Shown: in pieces, positions 23,201 to 33,821 of the stretch | Layout: each line of letters begins with the position of its first letter | Position numbering within the stretch: position 1 is the first letter of the stretch | Assembly: GCA_009733715.1 (NCBI GenBank) | Contig: WMKJ01000092.1 | Coordinates: 1-50,532 of the forward strand | DNA length: 50,532 bases | Direction of reading: 5' to 3' | Source: Herpomyces periplanetae | Taxonomy: Eukaryota; Ascomycota; Laboulbeniomycetes; Herpomycetales; Herpomycetaceae | Notes under the pieces: model-generated | Databases searched by the model: none | What the model was told of the DNA's origin: nothing | Seen by the model: the letters and a program-made list of their open reading frames with translations, nothing else | Translations under genes and position numbers: made by a program

Positions 23201-24904
23201 ATGAGTGTAATGAGTAGTGTGATGGAGGAAGGGTTTTCGAAACAAGATCGGACGTATTTATACATGTTTATTGGGCAAAATGTGGCGAAATTTCCGCAGT
23301 TTTTAGTTCTACCGGAGGCTAAATTGAACGAAGTGATTTTACGATTATGTGAATATGTTGATGATAGTGTAAGGGAAGATTGTCAGATAAGTGTGGAATA
23401 TTTAATGTCGAAGTATCAACCGAGGAATGTGGAGGATATAATTGAAAAGTTGGAAGAGGCGAAATTTTTCCGGGTGTTAAGGTCGATATATAAAAAGTTG
23501 AGGAGATATTCGGGGTTGATGGAAACGTATTTTAGGGGAGAGGAAGAAAAAGATGGGGTGATTGATTGTGTTTATGATATGGTGAAGGAGATGAAAAGTA
23601 GTAATAGTTTGCGACAACGAGAGGAAATGGTTAAAGCAATATTGGATAATGCGATTAATTTAGCGGAAGTGGACGTGGAAAGGATTGTAAGGGTTATGGG
23701 TAAGGAAGGGGGGGAAGATTTACTGGAAGCATTTTATTTGAGATTACAAGGACATGATAGATTATGCTATAGGTTTCTTGGAGAGATATTTGGGAGGGGG
23801 ATGGAAGAGGAAGAAGTGGAGATAAGTGAAAGAAGTGAGCAAAAGCTTCGACGGGAGTATATTAAGTTGTTGTGTATATACGATCGGGATTATACGGTGG
23901 AATTTTTACGGAATGGAGGAGATTGGAAAGGTGGGTATGACGGGGAGATGATAAAGTATATGGAAGAGAAGGGAGCGATTGATGCAGTAGTGGTGATGAT
24001 AACGAAGAATGGGGATGAAAGGGAAGCAATGGAGATGATAAGTCGAAGGTTTGATGGGTATAAAGCGTATGTTGAAGGGATGGATATGGAGGATGACATT
24101 GATGAAATGTATGAAGAAGTGGAGAAGTTGGTGCAAGTTGGGATTTGGGTGTGTGAAAGGAAAGGGAAGAGAGAAGAAAAGAAGAGTCAAGATGAGGAAT
24201 TGGATTATTATGAATGGAATGAAGAAGGATGGGTAAAGTTGTTAACAAATATTATGAATTTGGCGTATTTTGTGAGGGAAAAAGGGCGATTAAAGGGAGG
24301 GGAGAGTGGAGGACTTTTAAGGTTTGGAGAAGGGTTAAGGTTAATGTTAAGAAGGGGGTTTGGGATATTATTATGTTCGAGTATGATAATGTATTGTGAA
24401 GATGATGAAGAGAGGGCAAGAAAGGTAGCAAGAGAAAAGGTGAAGGGAAGGGTTTTACGAGTTTTGGAGGGATTAGTGGGTAATACGAATAAGAGATGGA
24501 CGAGTTTAGGGGATTATCGACGAATATTAAATGATATATTTACGGAGTATTCGGGAGAATTAAGAATACGGGGGATATCGAATGGGTTTATAGAAGGGGA
24601 TTTTCATCGGGTATTGGAGGGGAATTTAAGGGCGAGAAATCGGGGGTGGAGAATGAAGGAAAATGGAGAATGTGGGATATGTAGAAGGGAAGTTTTGAGT
24701 GTGGATGGGGGTAAAAGTTTGTGGAGGATGTGGAGAGAATATCAGATGGAGGGAAGGGTAAGGGAGGGGGAGCAGGGAGAAAAAAGAGTAATATTTTCGT
24801 GTGGAGATACATATCATGAGAGATGTTTAAGGGAAAAAAAGGGCATAAAATTGAACAAGATGGGGAACAGAGAAGGAATTGAATGTCCGAATTGTAGTTG
24901 TTGA
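20214..24904 (+). CDS. vps8: Vps8, CORVET tethering complex subunit
   Basis: Two exons, 20214-20594 and 20666-24904, give 1539 aa, in phase across a 71 bp intron (CAG/GTATTG ... GATATAG/GAA). The Ser-rich N-terminus (about 200 aa) is followed by a WD40-type beta-propeller with the Vps8 signature (ATCLVVASTICVGTSRGLIL, then a GGYESGHIFTWEL repeat), a long alpha-solenoid, and a C-terminal RING-H2-like zinc finger (CGICRREV, CGDTYHERCL, CPNCSC). Vps8 is the Rab5/Vps21-binding subunit of CORVET, which tethers endosomes before fusion. The second half of the gene is extremely purine-rich on the coding strand. It converges on the valyl-tRNA synthetase gene with only 21 bp between stop codons, so the 3' UTRs must overlap. 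An overlapping uORF precedes the start. Confidence 0.92.
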
Positions 24905-24925
24905 AGAGATGAAGGTGAGGGAAGA

Positions 24926-27900
24926 TTAAGGATCAAGGGACATTTTCTGGAATTGGGCAAGACTGTTTTGGAGATTGATCATCTCCGCTTCATAATTTTT
25001 TAGTTTTTGGAGTTCGAGGTGTTGGACGCTGGGAGAAGCAGAATTGGAAAACTCTGGGGCATTTATCAGGGTAGATTGGCGATGAATAGCTTGAGAAAGG
25101 GATTCCAACTTTGATTTGAGTTTGGGGATTTCGGTTTCAAGGTTTAGTTGATTTTTGACGTGAAGGAAGGTGATGAGATGGGAAGAAATAACATGAACCG
25201 CACAGTCCTGAGGAGTTTGAGAAGATTGGTTGAGCAAGGTTAGATGGTCAATGGATTTGTTGCCGCATAGAAACTTGATGCAATCTTGGTGATCCAGAAG
25301 AAGATTGTAGTAAGTGTCATTGAAAGATTGGATGAAGCACGAAGTGTGTTCCAGGAGATGGTATTCGGCCATTAGGGAGCGGAGAGCACGAACTACGGAG
25401 AGGATTATTTCGAAGTTTTCAAAGGCTTGAACATTGAATAGCTGGGAAGAGTATTCGGGATAGGGAGCGATCATGATACTTTTTGGAGATGAAGATTGAC
25501 GGGGCAATCTTTGCCACAATTCTTCGGATAAGAAGGGCATAAAAGGATGGATTAAGCGGAGGCCTCCTTCGATGCACGTATACAGGGTCGATAAGAAGGA
25601 TGATCTTTGGGGTGAATTGGGATGTTGCAGGAAGAATTTTGACGATTCGATAAATACATCGCACAGGTGGTCATGCCAGAACTGGTGGAGGATTTGGGCC
25701 GATTTTGCAAATTCCCGGTTAGTTAAAGCTAAATTGACATCGCGACATGTTGAAGAGTACAAGTGAAGAATCCAGGCTTGCGGCAGGGTACAGGGAAGAC
25801 CAGAATCCAAAGGAGAATTATCACCGATTTTACCCAGCAAATACTTGACAGCTTGATAGATTTTGTTGCAGAATCGGCGGTAGGCTTGCATTACCTGGAC
25901 GTCAAATGATATATCTCCTCCTCCGGTCGTATAGTGGATCAGGGAAAATCGCAAAGCATCGGATCCGCATTCCGGAATACCTCGTGGAAATGCAGTTTGC
26001 TGAAACTTCAGGGCGCATTTGAGCTCTTTTGGATCTAGATTTCCCAGCGACAACTTGTCATTTAACCCTTGCAGGCTAATTCCATCCATTATATCGACTG
26101 GATCAATGACATTTCCCAGAGATTTGGACATCTTACGCCCCTGAGAATCCCGAATCAACGAGTGACAGTAAACTTCGGAAAAGGGAACTTTGCCGGTCAG
26201 CTTCAAACTGAACATGATCATTCGCGCAACCCAGAAAAACAGAATGTCCCATCCTGTTTCCAATATGCTCATGGGAAACAGTCTTTCAAAATCCCGTCCT
26301 TGTTCAGGCCATCCCAACGTCGATACCGGCCACAGTCCCGACGAAAACCACGTATCCAACACATCTTCATCCCTCTCAAGCTCTATCACCATATCTTTGT
26401 CCCCATACTCCTGGGCAACCTTAATTCTGGCTTCTTCCTCATTTCTCGCAACAATCCACTTCTCTTCCTCTTCTCCATCTTCTTTTCCTTTCCCTTTCCC
26501 TTCCCCAATCTTCACCCTATACGCAGGAATTCGATGTCCCCACCACAGTTGTCGTGATATACACCAATCCTCTATACCCTCCATCCACCTAAAAAAACTC
26601 TTCTCTGCACTACTGGGTCGAATACAAATATCTCCTCTCTTCACCACTTCAATAACCCCCTCACTCAATCCTCCCTTCATCTTCATCCACCATTGTGGTT
26701 TCATCATAGGCTCAATCACATCTCCACTCCTTGACGATATCGGAACTTTCATCGCATTATCCTCCTTCTTAACAAATAACCCAATCCTCTCCAACTCTTC
26801 AACTACCTTATACCTCGCCTCAAACCTTTTCATTCCCTTAAACTTCCCCCCATTCTCATTCAACGTCCCATCCTCCTCAAATATATTTATAAATTCAAGT
26901 TTATGCCTTTTTCCTATCTCAAAATCATTCCCATCATGTCCCGGTGTTATCTTCACTGCTCCACTCCCAAATTCCATATCAACATATTCATCTCCAATTA
27001 TCCGTATCTCCCTTTCACTAAATGGATGTATCACCTTCTTCCCTATCAATTTCTTATACCTTTCATCCCTTGGATTAACCGCTATAGCCGTATCCCCCAA
27101 CATCGTCTCCGGCCTTGTCGTCGCTACTTCTATATACCCTCCATTCCCTTCAATCTCATACTTAAAATACGTTAATACTCCAAACTCAACCTTTCTATCA
27201 TACCCCGGTACTTCCAATAACGTCCTTCCCGTCAATTCCATCGTATCAACTTCCAAAGTTGATAATGCCGTCGCCAAACTAACATCCCAATTCACCAGCC
27301 TATTCGATCGATATATCAACCCCTCCTCATACAATCGTACAAACGTTTCAATCACCGCCTTAGATAAATTCTCATCCATCGTAAACGCTTCCCTACTCCA
27401 ATCATACGATCCTCCCATTCGTCGAAATACCCGATTAATCTCTCCCCTATACTCATCCTTCCATTGCCAAACCCTTTTCACAAATTCCTCCCTTCCAATA
27501 TCATGTCGACTCTTCTTTTCACGTCTCCATAACATCTTTTCCACTACCGCTTGTGTCGCTATCCCCGCATGATCACATCCCGGTATAAACAATGTCGTCT
27601 TTCCCTTCATCCGATTCCATCGTATCAAACAATCCTGCAAAGCATTCGCCAAGGCATGTCCACAGTGTAATTTCCCCGTAACATTAGGCGGTGGTACCGC
27701 AATCACAAAATATCCCTCTGCTTTAACCCGTCCATCCTCCAGGAATTCCGGTTTGAAAAACCCTTCCTTTTCCCACCAATCGTACCAAGATGATTCCACC
27801 ACTCGTGGTATATAAGCCCGGTGAATCTCCTCTTCAAGACTCCCCAATACCTTGCGCTGTCCCGCTACCGTACAATCCACCCACTCTTCATTTATTCCCC

Positions 27901-28243
27901 CCCCTCCCTTCCCCTTGTCCCGCTTTGTTCCCTCCCCTCCTTCGACTCGTTTATCCTTACTACTCCCTCCTGCCTTGGCTTGCTTTTCCGCAAACTTTTT
28001 AGCCTTTGCTGCTTTAATCGCTTCCTTGTGTAATTGCTTAGCCGTTTTCTCAACTACCTCTCCCTTTGCTTCCCCCATCCTTAATTTCCAGCCCTTGGCT
28101 CGCTCTTCAAAAATCCCCCGTGTCCACACAATCCAATTTCCTCCCCTCGGCCTTAAATTTACCCCGTAAATCTCGAGAATCCTTCCCAATTTTCCACGTC
28201 CGTTAAATCTCGCTAACTTTATCCACCCCAAACGTTGATTCAT
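24926..28243 (-). CDS. vas1: Valyl-tRNA synthetase, likely dual mitochondrial/cytosolic
   Basis: A single exon of 1105 codons, nearly the length of yeast Vas1. It joins valine to tRNA-Val. The class I signatures are present: the HIGH motif as HCGH in PPNVTGKLHCGHAL and KMSKS in RKMSKSLGN. DHAGIATQ, FSSGLWPVSTLGWP and the editing-domain stretch TTRPETMLGDTA are also clear. The C-terminus is an anticodon-binding domain and coiled coil. The ATG at 28243 starts a 55-residue extension that is Arg/Lys-rich and almost free of acid (MNQRLGWIKLARFNGRGK), like a mitochondrial presequence. A second in-frame ATG at 28078 (MGEAKGEVVEK) starts the usual Lys/Ala-rich cytosolic N-terminus. In yeast, one gene makes both enzymes from two starts, and the same is inferred here. 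The frame stays open upstream to 28330 but without an ATG. Confidence 0.95.
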   Translation of the reverse strand: MNQRLGWIKLARFNGRGKLGRILEIYGVNLRPRGGNWIVWTRGIFEERAKGWKLRMGEAKGEVVEKTAKQLHKEAIKAAKAKKFAEKQAKAGGSSKDKRVEGGEGTKRDKGKGGGGINEEWVDCTVAGQRKVLGSLEEEIHRAYIPRVVESSWYDWWEKEGFFKPEFLEDGRVKAEGYFVIAVPPPNVTGKLHCGHALANALQDCLIRWNRMKGKTTLFIPGCDHAGIATQAVVEKMLWRREKKSRHDIGREEFVKRVWQWKDEYRGEINRVFRRMGGSYDWSREAFTMDENLSKAVIETFVRLYEEGLIYRSNRLVNWDVSLATALSTLEVDTMELTGRTLLEVPGYDRKVEFGVLTYFKYEIEGNGGYIEVATTRPETMLGDTAIAVNPRDERYKKLIGKKVIHPFSEREIRIIGDEYVDMEFGSGAVKITPGHDGNDFEIGKRHKLEFINIFEEDGTLNENGGKFKGMKRFEARYKVVEELERIGLFVKKEDNAMKVPISSRSGDVIEPMMKPQWWMKMKGGLSEGVIEVVKRGDICIRPSSAEKSFFRWMEGIEDWCISRQLWWGHRIPAYRVKIGEGKGKGKEDGEEEEKWIVARNEEEARIKVAQEYGDKDMVIELERDEDVLDTWFSSGLWPVSTLGWPEQGRDFERLFPMSILETGWDILFFWVARMIMFSLKLTGKVPFSEVYCHSLIRDSQGRKMSKSLGNVIDPVDIMDGISLQGLNDKLSLGNLDPKELKCALKFQQTAFPRGIPECGSDALRFSLIHYTTGGGDISFDVQVMQAYRRFCNKIYQAVKYLLGKIGDNSPLDSGLPCTLPQAWILHLYSSTCRDVNLALTNREFAKSAQILHQFWHDHLCDVFIESSKFFLQHPNSPQRSSFLSTLYTCIEGGLRLIHPFMPFLSEELWQRLPRQSSSPKSIMIAPYPEYSSQLFNVQAFENFEIILSVVRALRSLMAEYHLLEHTSCFIQSFNDTYYNLLLDHQDCIKFLCGNKSIDHLTLLNQSSQTPQDCAVHVISSHLITFLHVKNQLNLETEIPKLKSKLESLSQAIHRQSTLINAPEFSNSASPSVQHLELQKLKNYEAEMINLQNSLAQFQKMSLDP

Positions 28244-28531
28244 GAAAAACTTGGTTTTTTCCCCCAAAATATCGCCCTTTAAATCCCAAAATTCCCTTTC
28301 CCCTCGCCTAAATTTACCCTCTTCCGTCACGTGCCCCCTTCCGGCTCGGTAAATCCTCTCCTCCGACCCTTGGCCGTTTTTTTAAGCAAAAAAAAAAAAT
28401 TTGAAAATTTTTCCTTATCATCAGCTTTTCCTTATTCCATTTTTCCCTTTCCCTTTACCTTTTACTCATCTTAATTCTTTTACACGTTTATTCCTGTACG
28501 CGCATATTCTAGCGCGTCACCTTGTCGCGTT
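28244..28531. promoter_or_regulatory. Short bidirectional promoter with CACGTG
   Basis: Only 288 bp separate the divergent valyl-tRNA synthetase and GPALPP genes. TCACGTG is present with its CACGTG core at 28328-28333, 85 bp upstream of the synthetase ATG. An A-run at about 28387-28398 and pyrimidine-rich tracts follow before the GPALPP start. Confidence 0.5.
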
Positions 28532-29584
28532 ATGTCGGACTTTTCCCCTACTTCTCCCGTGTCTGTGCCACGAAAAATTATCGGTCCCGCTTTACCTTCC
28601 GTTACATCTCATGAGTTACCTGTTACTTCTTCAGTTCCTCTTGATTCTACCCTTGATCCCGACTCTCAAAATCGTTTATCCTGCCCCTTAGAATCTTCTT
28701 CGCCTTCTAATCAATCTTCCACTCCTCTTAGGCCTAAATCAATCATCGGTCCAACTTTACCCACCGTCTTTGAGGAACTTCCCTTCACCCATCCCAATCA
28801 TCATACTATCAACCATAGTACTCCCTCAGACCTACCCCAAATTTCTCCCCAAAAACCTTCTCTCAACTCCCCTCGTATATCACAACCTTGCCCCACCCAT
28901 GGCTTAATCATTACCCATCAAAATGACAACACCTGTCAAACTAAACCTTACCACTCTCGGGATTCTTCTCTCCCCTCCTCCCCTTTAAAAAGAGCCGAAT
29001 GGATGCTACAGCTTCCCTCCTCCAACGATATTTCCTCTCGATTAGACCCCTCCAAACCACGCCCCACTCACTTCAACTCTTCCCGTCGATTACAAGCTTT
29101 TAAACGCGCTCAGGCGAATGATTCTTCCGCTGGTCGTACCACTGCTAAATTATGGACCGAGACTTTTGACCAACGACAAAAACGCCTCCAGAATTCCATA
29201 CTCGGTATTCCCGATTCTCCTAATACTCCCTCCCCCTCTCAATCTATTCCCCATTCTGATTCCCATGTCGATGCTGCCGCTGCTGCTCGTCTACATGAAG
29301 CTAACCAACTCCTATTCCAAAACCGTGGTGAATCCCTTCTTAATCTACACCGTGAAGCTATGTTAACCTCTACCAAAAAAAAACGCAAGTCCACAAAACC
29401 TCGTTACGACAGAGGTGATGGATGCGAAGATGATCAATACAACGATGACAACCCCGCTAAGCGTCCCTTTAACTATAATCTAGACATGCGTTCTTCTTCC
29501 CGATTATCTTGTACTCAACGCGTCCAAATCATGCGCAATGCCGCCAACTTTTCTTCCAAATTTTCCGGTGGTAATTACCTATAA
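28532..29584 (+). CDS. GPALPP/DUF3752 domain protein
   Basis: An intronless 350-codon gene. The N-terminal half repeats the family hallmark twice (KIIGPALPSV near residue 16 and SIIGPTLPTV near 71) inside Ser/Pro-rich disordered sequence. The C-terminal half carries the DUF3752-like part: KRAEWMLQLPS, a Lys/Arg-rich helix TETFDQRQKRLQ, then KKKRKSTKPRYDRG and a Phe-rich end. This resembles human GPALPP1 and uncharacterised fungal homologues. The function of the family is not established; basic patches suggest a nuclear location. The start at 28532 is the first ATG and is followed at once by the conserved region. It converges on the Osh3 gene with 149 bp between stops. Confidence 0.82.
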   Translation: MSDFSPTSPVSVPRKIIGPALPSVTSHELPVTSSVPLDSTLDPDSQNRLSCPLESSSPSNQSSTPLRPKSIIGPTLPTVFEELPFTHPNHHTINHSTPSDLPQISPQKPSLNSPRISQPCPTHGLIITHQNDNTCQTKPYHSRDSSLPSSPLKRAEWMLQLPSSNDISSRLDPSKPRPTHFNSSRRLQAFKRAQANDSSAGRTTAKLWTETFDQRQKRLQNSILGIPDSPNTPSPSQSIPHSDSHVDAAAAARLHEANQLLFQNRGESLLNLHREAMLTSTKKKRKSTKPRYDRGDGCEDDQYNDDNPAKRPFNYNLDMRSSSRLSCTQRVQIMRNAANFSSKFSGGNYL

Positions 29585-29733
29585 TCACTACATCTCCCCG
29601 TGATTAATTTACCTACTCTACTCTACCATTCATCTGCCCTTAAACTTCCCTTCCACCCTTCTTCAACATCGCCCACAATCGGTCAGTGCACCATTCCTTT
29701 CCACGCCCACCCCGAAAAATGTGTATTACTTAT

Positions 29734-32700
29734 TTACACAAATATTGCCTTAACCCCCGTCCATTCGCGACGACTTCGCTCTTCCCAATAACTTCCTTTT
29801 CCCGTTTTCAACCGCCATGTTTCTTCATGTCCATCGCATGCTACCTTTTCAAACCAACGTGGTATCCACACTTCTCCACTTTCTTCCATTACACGCCTTC
29901 GATTACGCTGCTCATCCTCCAGTCGAACTTTCAATGTTTCAGCATAATCCAACTCCCCTTGCTCAGCAGCACGTTGATCCGGTCGTAATCGCGAATCCGT
30001 TAACGGCAACATATCTTGTTCAATCGGTGTTATCTCATTCAATGATGCCGCAAATGCCGTAAACCCGTACCGCTGTGGTGCATTATCCACCAATTGCCCC
30101 ACGCTCCAAATTAATTTACCCGTATCAACATTGTTAACCGAAATGTTCAAATGCGACGTCCATTTACCTTGCAATCCCTTCTCCTGAAGTTCATTCGCCT
30201 CGTTAAATACTTGTACCGAAACATTTTCACTGCGACCCGAGAAAAGTCCCGCCGATTTAAACGTTACCACTCCTCTCCATCCCGTTTTTTCATTAAAAAT
30301 CGTCATACAATTAACCGGTTCAACATACTTATCCCCCGCAATTATATTTCGCAAAAATGACGTTGCCATCGTCCAATGATACGTTTCCTCTAATTCATAC
30401 AATAACACTCTAACCGGTCCGTCCGTATTCAATTCCAGTGATTTCCCCCAAAACTTTTGTACGGGTAAAGGTGACTGCATATAAGCCCAGTTAACACTCT
30501 CAGCATGACATGCCATACAAACCGGTCGATGTGATACTTTTTCCGCTAAAAATCTAAATCCTTTATCCTCGCGTACAAGTTCATAAGTTTCCCCCAACAT
30601 CGGATTAAACGGTTTACGCATAGCCCGCTCCCTTAATCGTGAACTCGAGAACGACGATATCGCGAATGCTGATATATACAACATCCGATCACCTTCATCT
30701 CGCATACTCTTAGCTTGATCTAAAAGTTCCGAATACTCCAGTTGTTCCGCAATTCGCTGAAGTCCCGATAATGGTTCATTAGCCGTAACCGGCATCGCTA
30801 TAGTTGATAAATCTTTACCAACATTTTTCCGTAAAAAACTTATTAAACTTGGTGGATTTTGTTTAGCCGGACATATCGTTGAACGTCGTATTACCCCATC
30901 GTGAGGAAGTGGTTCTAAGCTTGTTGAACGTACGGGAAACAATGCTAATGCCCCATTATTATCACAATCCGATTCAGCTTCCAGATCACTCGCCGACTCC
31001 GATTGACCATCTGATGATGATGATGATGATGACATGAGTATCATTCCCGGCCTTCCCTTAGCTTGTCCAACTTTATATTTTTGTTCCACGTTTCGTTTTG
31101 CCGAACTCCGACTCACACGACCATCCTCCGCATCAAAAAATTCATCGCTTGATTGGGAATACTCCTGATTCATACCATCTTCATCCGGTCCTGTTCCCCC
31201 TCCGGTTGATTCTGCACATGCTGAATCTGTTTGTCCCGATTCCTGCATTAATTTATTCAATTTTCCCGTCACTTCGTCAATATCTTTCAATAAGATACCG
31301 TACATACTGGCCTCTCCTCCATCCCCTCTTGATGCTAATCGGCCGTGTAATGATGTGATGGTTGTCGTAGTATTAGGACTACATCCACTACCACTCTTGG
31401 AGTTATCTTCTTCAATTAACATATTTCTCGATCTTCCAACCCCTGATAAACTATTTGTTCGTGAAACTTTGGTCGTTAATGTAGCTTGATCCATTGAACT
31501 AGTCATGATAATCTTGCTAGCTCGTATCTTAAATCCTCCCGAATTCGTCGAATTATTCTCCTGATTGCACGTTACACTACGCGATTCTGAACTTCGTGCC
31601 ATCAATTCCACTGTACGCCGTAAACTTGTCAGCTTATCCATCAACGGTTCTACTTGACCACGTAAATCACCATCCAATGCAATTTTATCCCTTGCTTCTT
31701 GACCCTCCACCATATTTCTAAGCCCGGGTGATCCATTGTACGATATTTCATCGCCAAATTTACTCTCTCCCGATGGTTTACTAGCAGCTTTTTCCAATAA
31801 CCGCTTCCACGTATTAAATAATGTAAGATTAGGCATTCTTAAATGCCAAACTTCAGCTCCGGAGTCCACCGTAATCATTCTTGATCGTTCATCCGCACTA
31901 ATCGCCGCCAATGACAGAGGTATCGATCCTCGTAATGTAGACGTGTTAGCATTACGATAATACGTTAGCGTACTAGAATTCATATCCAATGAAAAAAATC
32001 TTCGCGCAAATCCCTGATTTCTCTTTCGTCGCTTCTTCTGTAATATTCCCGTATACAGTGTAGATCCTTTGCCATCCTGAACTTTGCATATACCCGGAGA
32101 TTCCGCTTCATCCTCATTTTGTTGCTGCTGTTCCGCTACGATCACAGAAGTACCGCTTCCATTCCCTTTGGTTATACTTGCCGTTCTACCCTCCATAATA
32201 TCTCCATCTAACGCAGTACTAATATCACTAGTTGTCGTCATCGTACCTGTAGCCGCTGTACTCATGCTCGGAGCCAGTGAAGATGCTGTTCCCCCTCCCA
32301 TTGTTGAATCCTTTCCACTGTTCAGTGAACTTCCAATTTGATTCGGTTGTATTGTACGGGAAGGGTGTAAATTACACACAAATTTTGGCGGTGTTTTAGT
32401 TTGGTACGTCATGAGTACTGCAGTAACTGTTTTGGCAAATTGCCGTGAAAATGTATTATCGAATACCATGCCATACATTCCATCTTCACCTTCCCCTACA
32501 TCATATTTCCCCGTTGTGACACAGTCCGCAACGCATCGTCCAACCCATACGATAAGTTGTAGACCTTTACTTTCCAAAGTTTCCACAACCGTCGATGTAT
32601 CTCCTCGTCCTTCCACACCGCTTGTTGTAGCTTTTGACTTGCCACGACCTTGTAGAAACGTTGCATCGTTTACTTCAGCCCCCGATAAAACGGATACCGA

Positions 32701-32941
32701 TGATGATTGATCACCATACTTGAACAACCCAAAATTTACCGATTTCTTATGCGGTTGAATACACCAGTAAAAAGTGTGTCCTGGTGATGCGTGAATCCAA
32801 CGCACAATGTAAGACTAAACCATAAAATCCCCTCGTCATTTCTCTCTTTTTCGTTAGCATAACCATACTTAATATTAAATAAATCCCACCACTTATCTTC
32901 ACCGTTTAATTAACCTTGCTACGTATCTCCAAGCTTTCCAT
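29734..32941 (-). CDS. osh3: Osh3-like oxysterol-binding protein (GOLD-PH-FFAT-ORD)
   Basis: Exon 1 (32915-32941) codes only MESLEIRSK. A 100 bp intron (GTTAAT ... branch TGCTAACG ... GTTTAG) leads to exon 2 (29734-32814), for 1035 aa in total. The junction restores an Osh3-type beginning, KSYIVRWIHA followed by HKKSVNFGLFKYG, an N-terminal GOLD domain. A PH domain follows at about 255-350 (LQKKRRKRNQGFARRFFSLD, then a WKRLLEKA helix). Next come a FFAT-like motif (SDEFFDAED, near 570) for binding the ER protein VAP/Scs2, and the lipid-binding ORD (about 680-1035) with KPFNPMLGETYE. Osh3 acts at ER-plasma membrane contacts and activates the Sac1 PI4P phosphatase. The usual EQVSHHPP signature reads EKVSHRP here, so one PI4P-contacting His is Arg. 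Long Ser/Thr-rich linkers join the domains. Confidence 0.93.
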
Positions 32942-33821
32942 TTGAAGCCTCACGGGTAATTAACCCTCACACACACGTTGATAACCGTTCAGTACCTCCA
33001 ACAACTTTATACTTGATCAATACTTCGATTAGCCTTTGCCTGCGTAACCGCTTGATGCTAGTTAGTTAACCTTTTTCTTCTTCAATCCTATATAAACACC
33101 CCTGCTGTTTGCTTGTTAAGTGTAAATTCAAATATATCTTTTCCTATTGACAATCCTTATCAACTTTATCCTCATCATACCACCACCACACTAGCCTTCC
33201 CTCCCCCACGTGATTCTCCCCCTTTCTTCAAGCCACACTTTTCCCAGAGTGCGGTTGGCTTACCCGTTTATCCGTGCCGGCAAAGGTGATTCAAACATTT
33301 ATTAGTCCCAATGTATTACTTTCAAGATCATTAGTCAACAAAAAAAACTACTGTTTTCACCAAATATCTAATAAAATTCTAATTTATAATCGGAACTTTC
33401 CGAAAAATAATCTTTTAAACGTCTACCAAAAACCTTATACTTAATTCCGTTTTCCTGTATAAATGTAGGAAACAAAAAAATTCCTTCCCTCCCCATCTTT
33501 CGTCAAAAATTATCTTTTACGTCATATTACAGTTAAACACCTCGGAGAAATTAAAATCTCAACAATTACCCCTCATCTCATCTTCTCCCATCATTCTTTC
33601 CTTTTTTCACAATTCTCAACAAACCCCATCGTTCACACGTTGTATCATCTTATCTTTCGACCCAGTTATGCCTTCCTCAAATAAGAGTTTCGGATATTTA
33701 ATTTATTTCCCAATTTGGATACCACTCTGGGTAAGGGGATGGATTGGAAATTTTAACGGTAAGCTTGTTAGTATAAAAGGATGATTCGTCTTATTTAATA
33801 GTTTGGGCTTGAGTAAGTGAT
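32942..33821. promoter_or_regulatory. Osh3 promoter region; orphan TATA box
   Basis: This 880 bp stretch lies upstream of the Osh3-like gene and downstream of the minus-strand Rpc40 gene. CACGTG occurs at 33208-33213. A strong TATATAAA (33089-33096, read on the plus strand) has no plus-strand protein gene after it. The following 600 bp hold no long open frame, so a noncoding transcript or a chance match are both possible. Confidence 0.4.

Noticed and set aside
22876-24248. Minus-strand frames of about 130 codons inside vps8
   Set aside because: They are antisense to the purine-rich vps8 coding region, with pyrimidine-biased codons and no recognisable domains.
26190-27572. 460-codon plus-strand open frame
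   Set aside because: It is the antisense of the valyl-tRNA synthetase gene. Low-complexity Ser/Pro/Leu composition and purine skew of the real coding strand explain its length.
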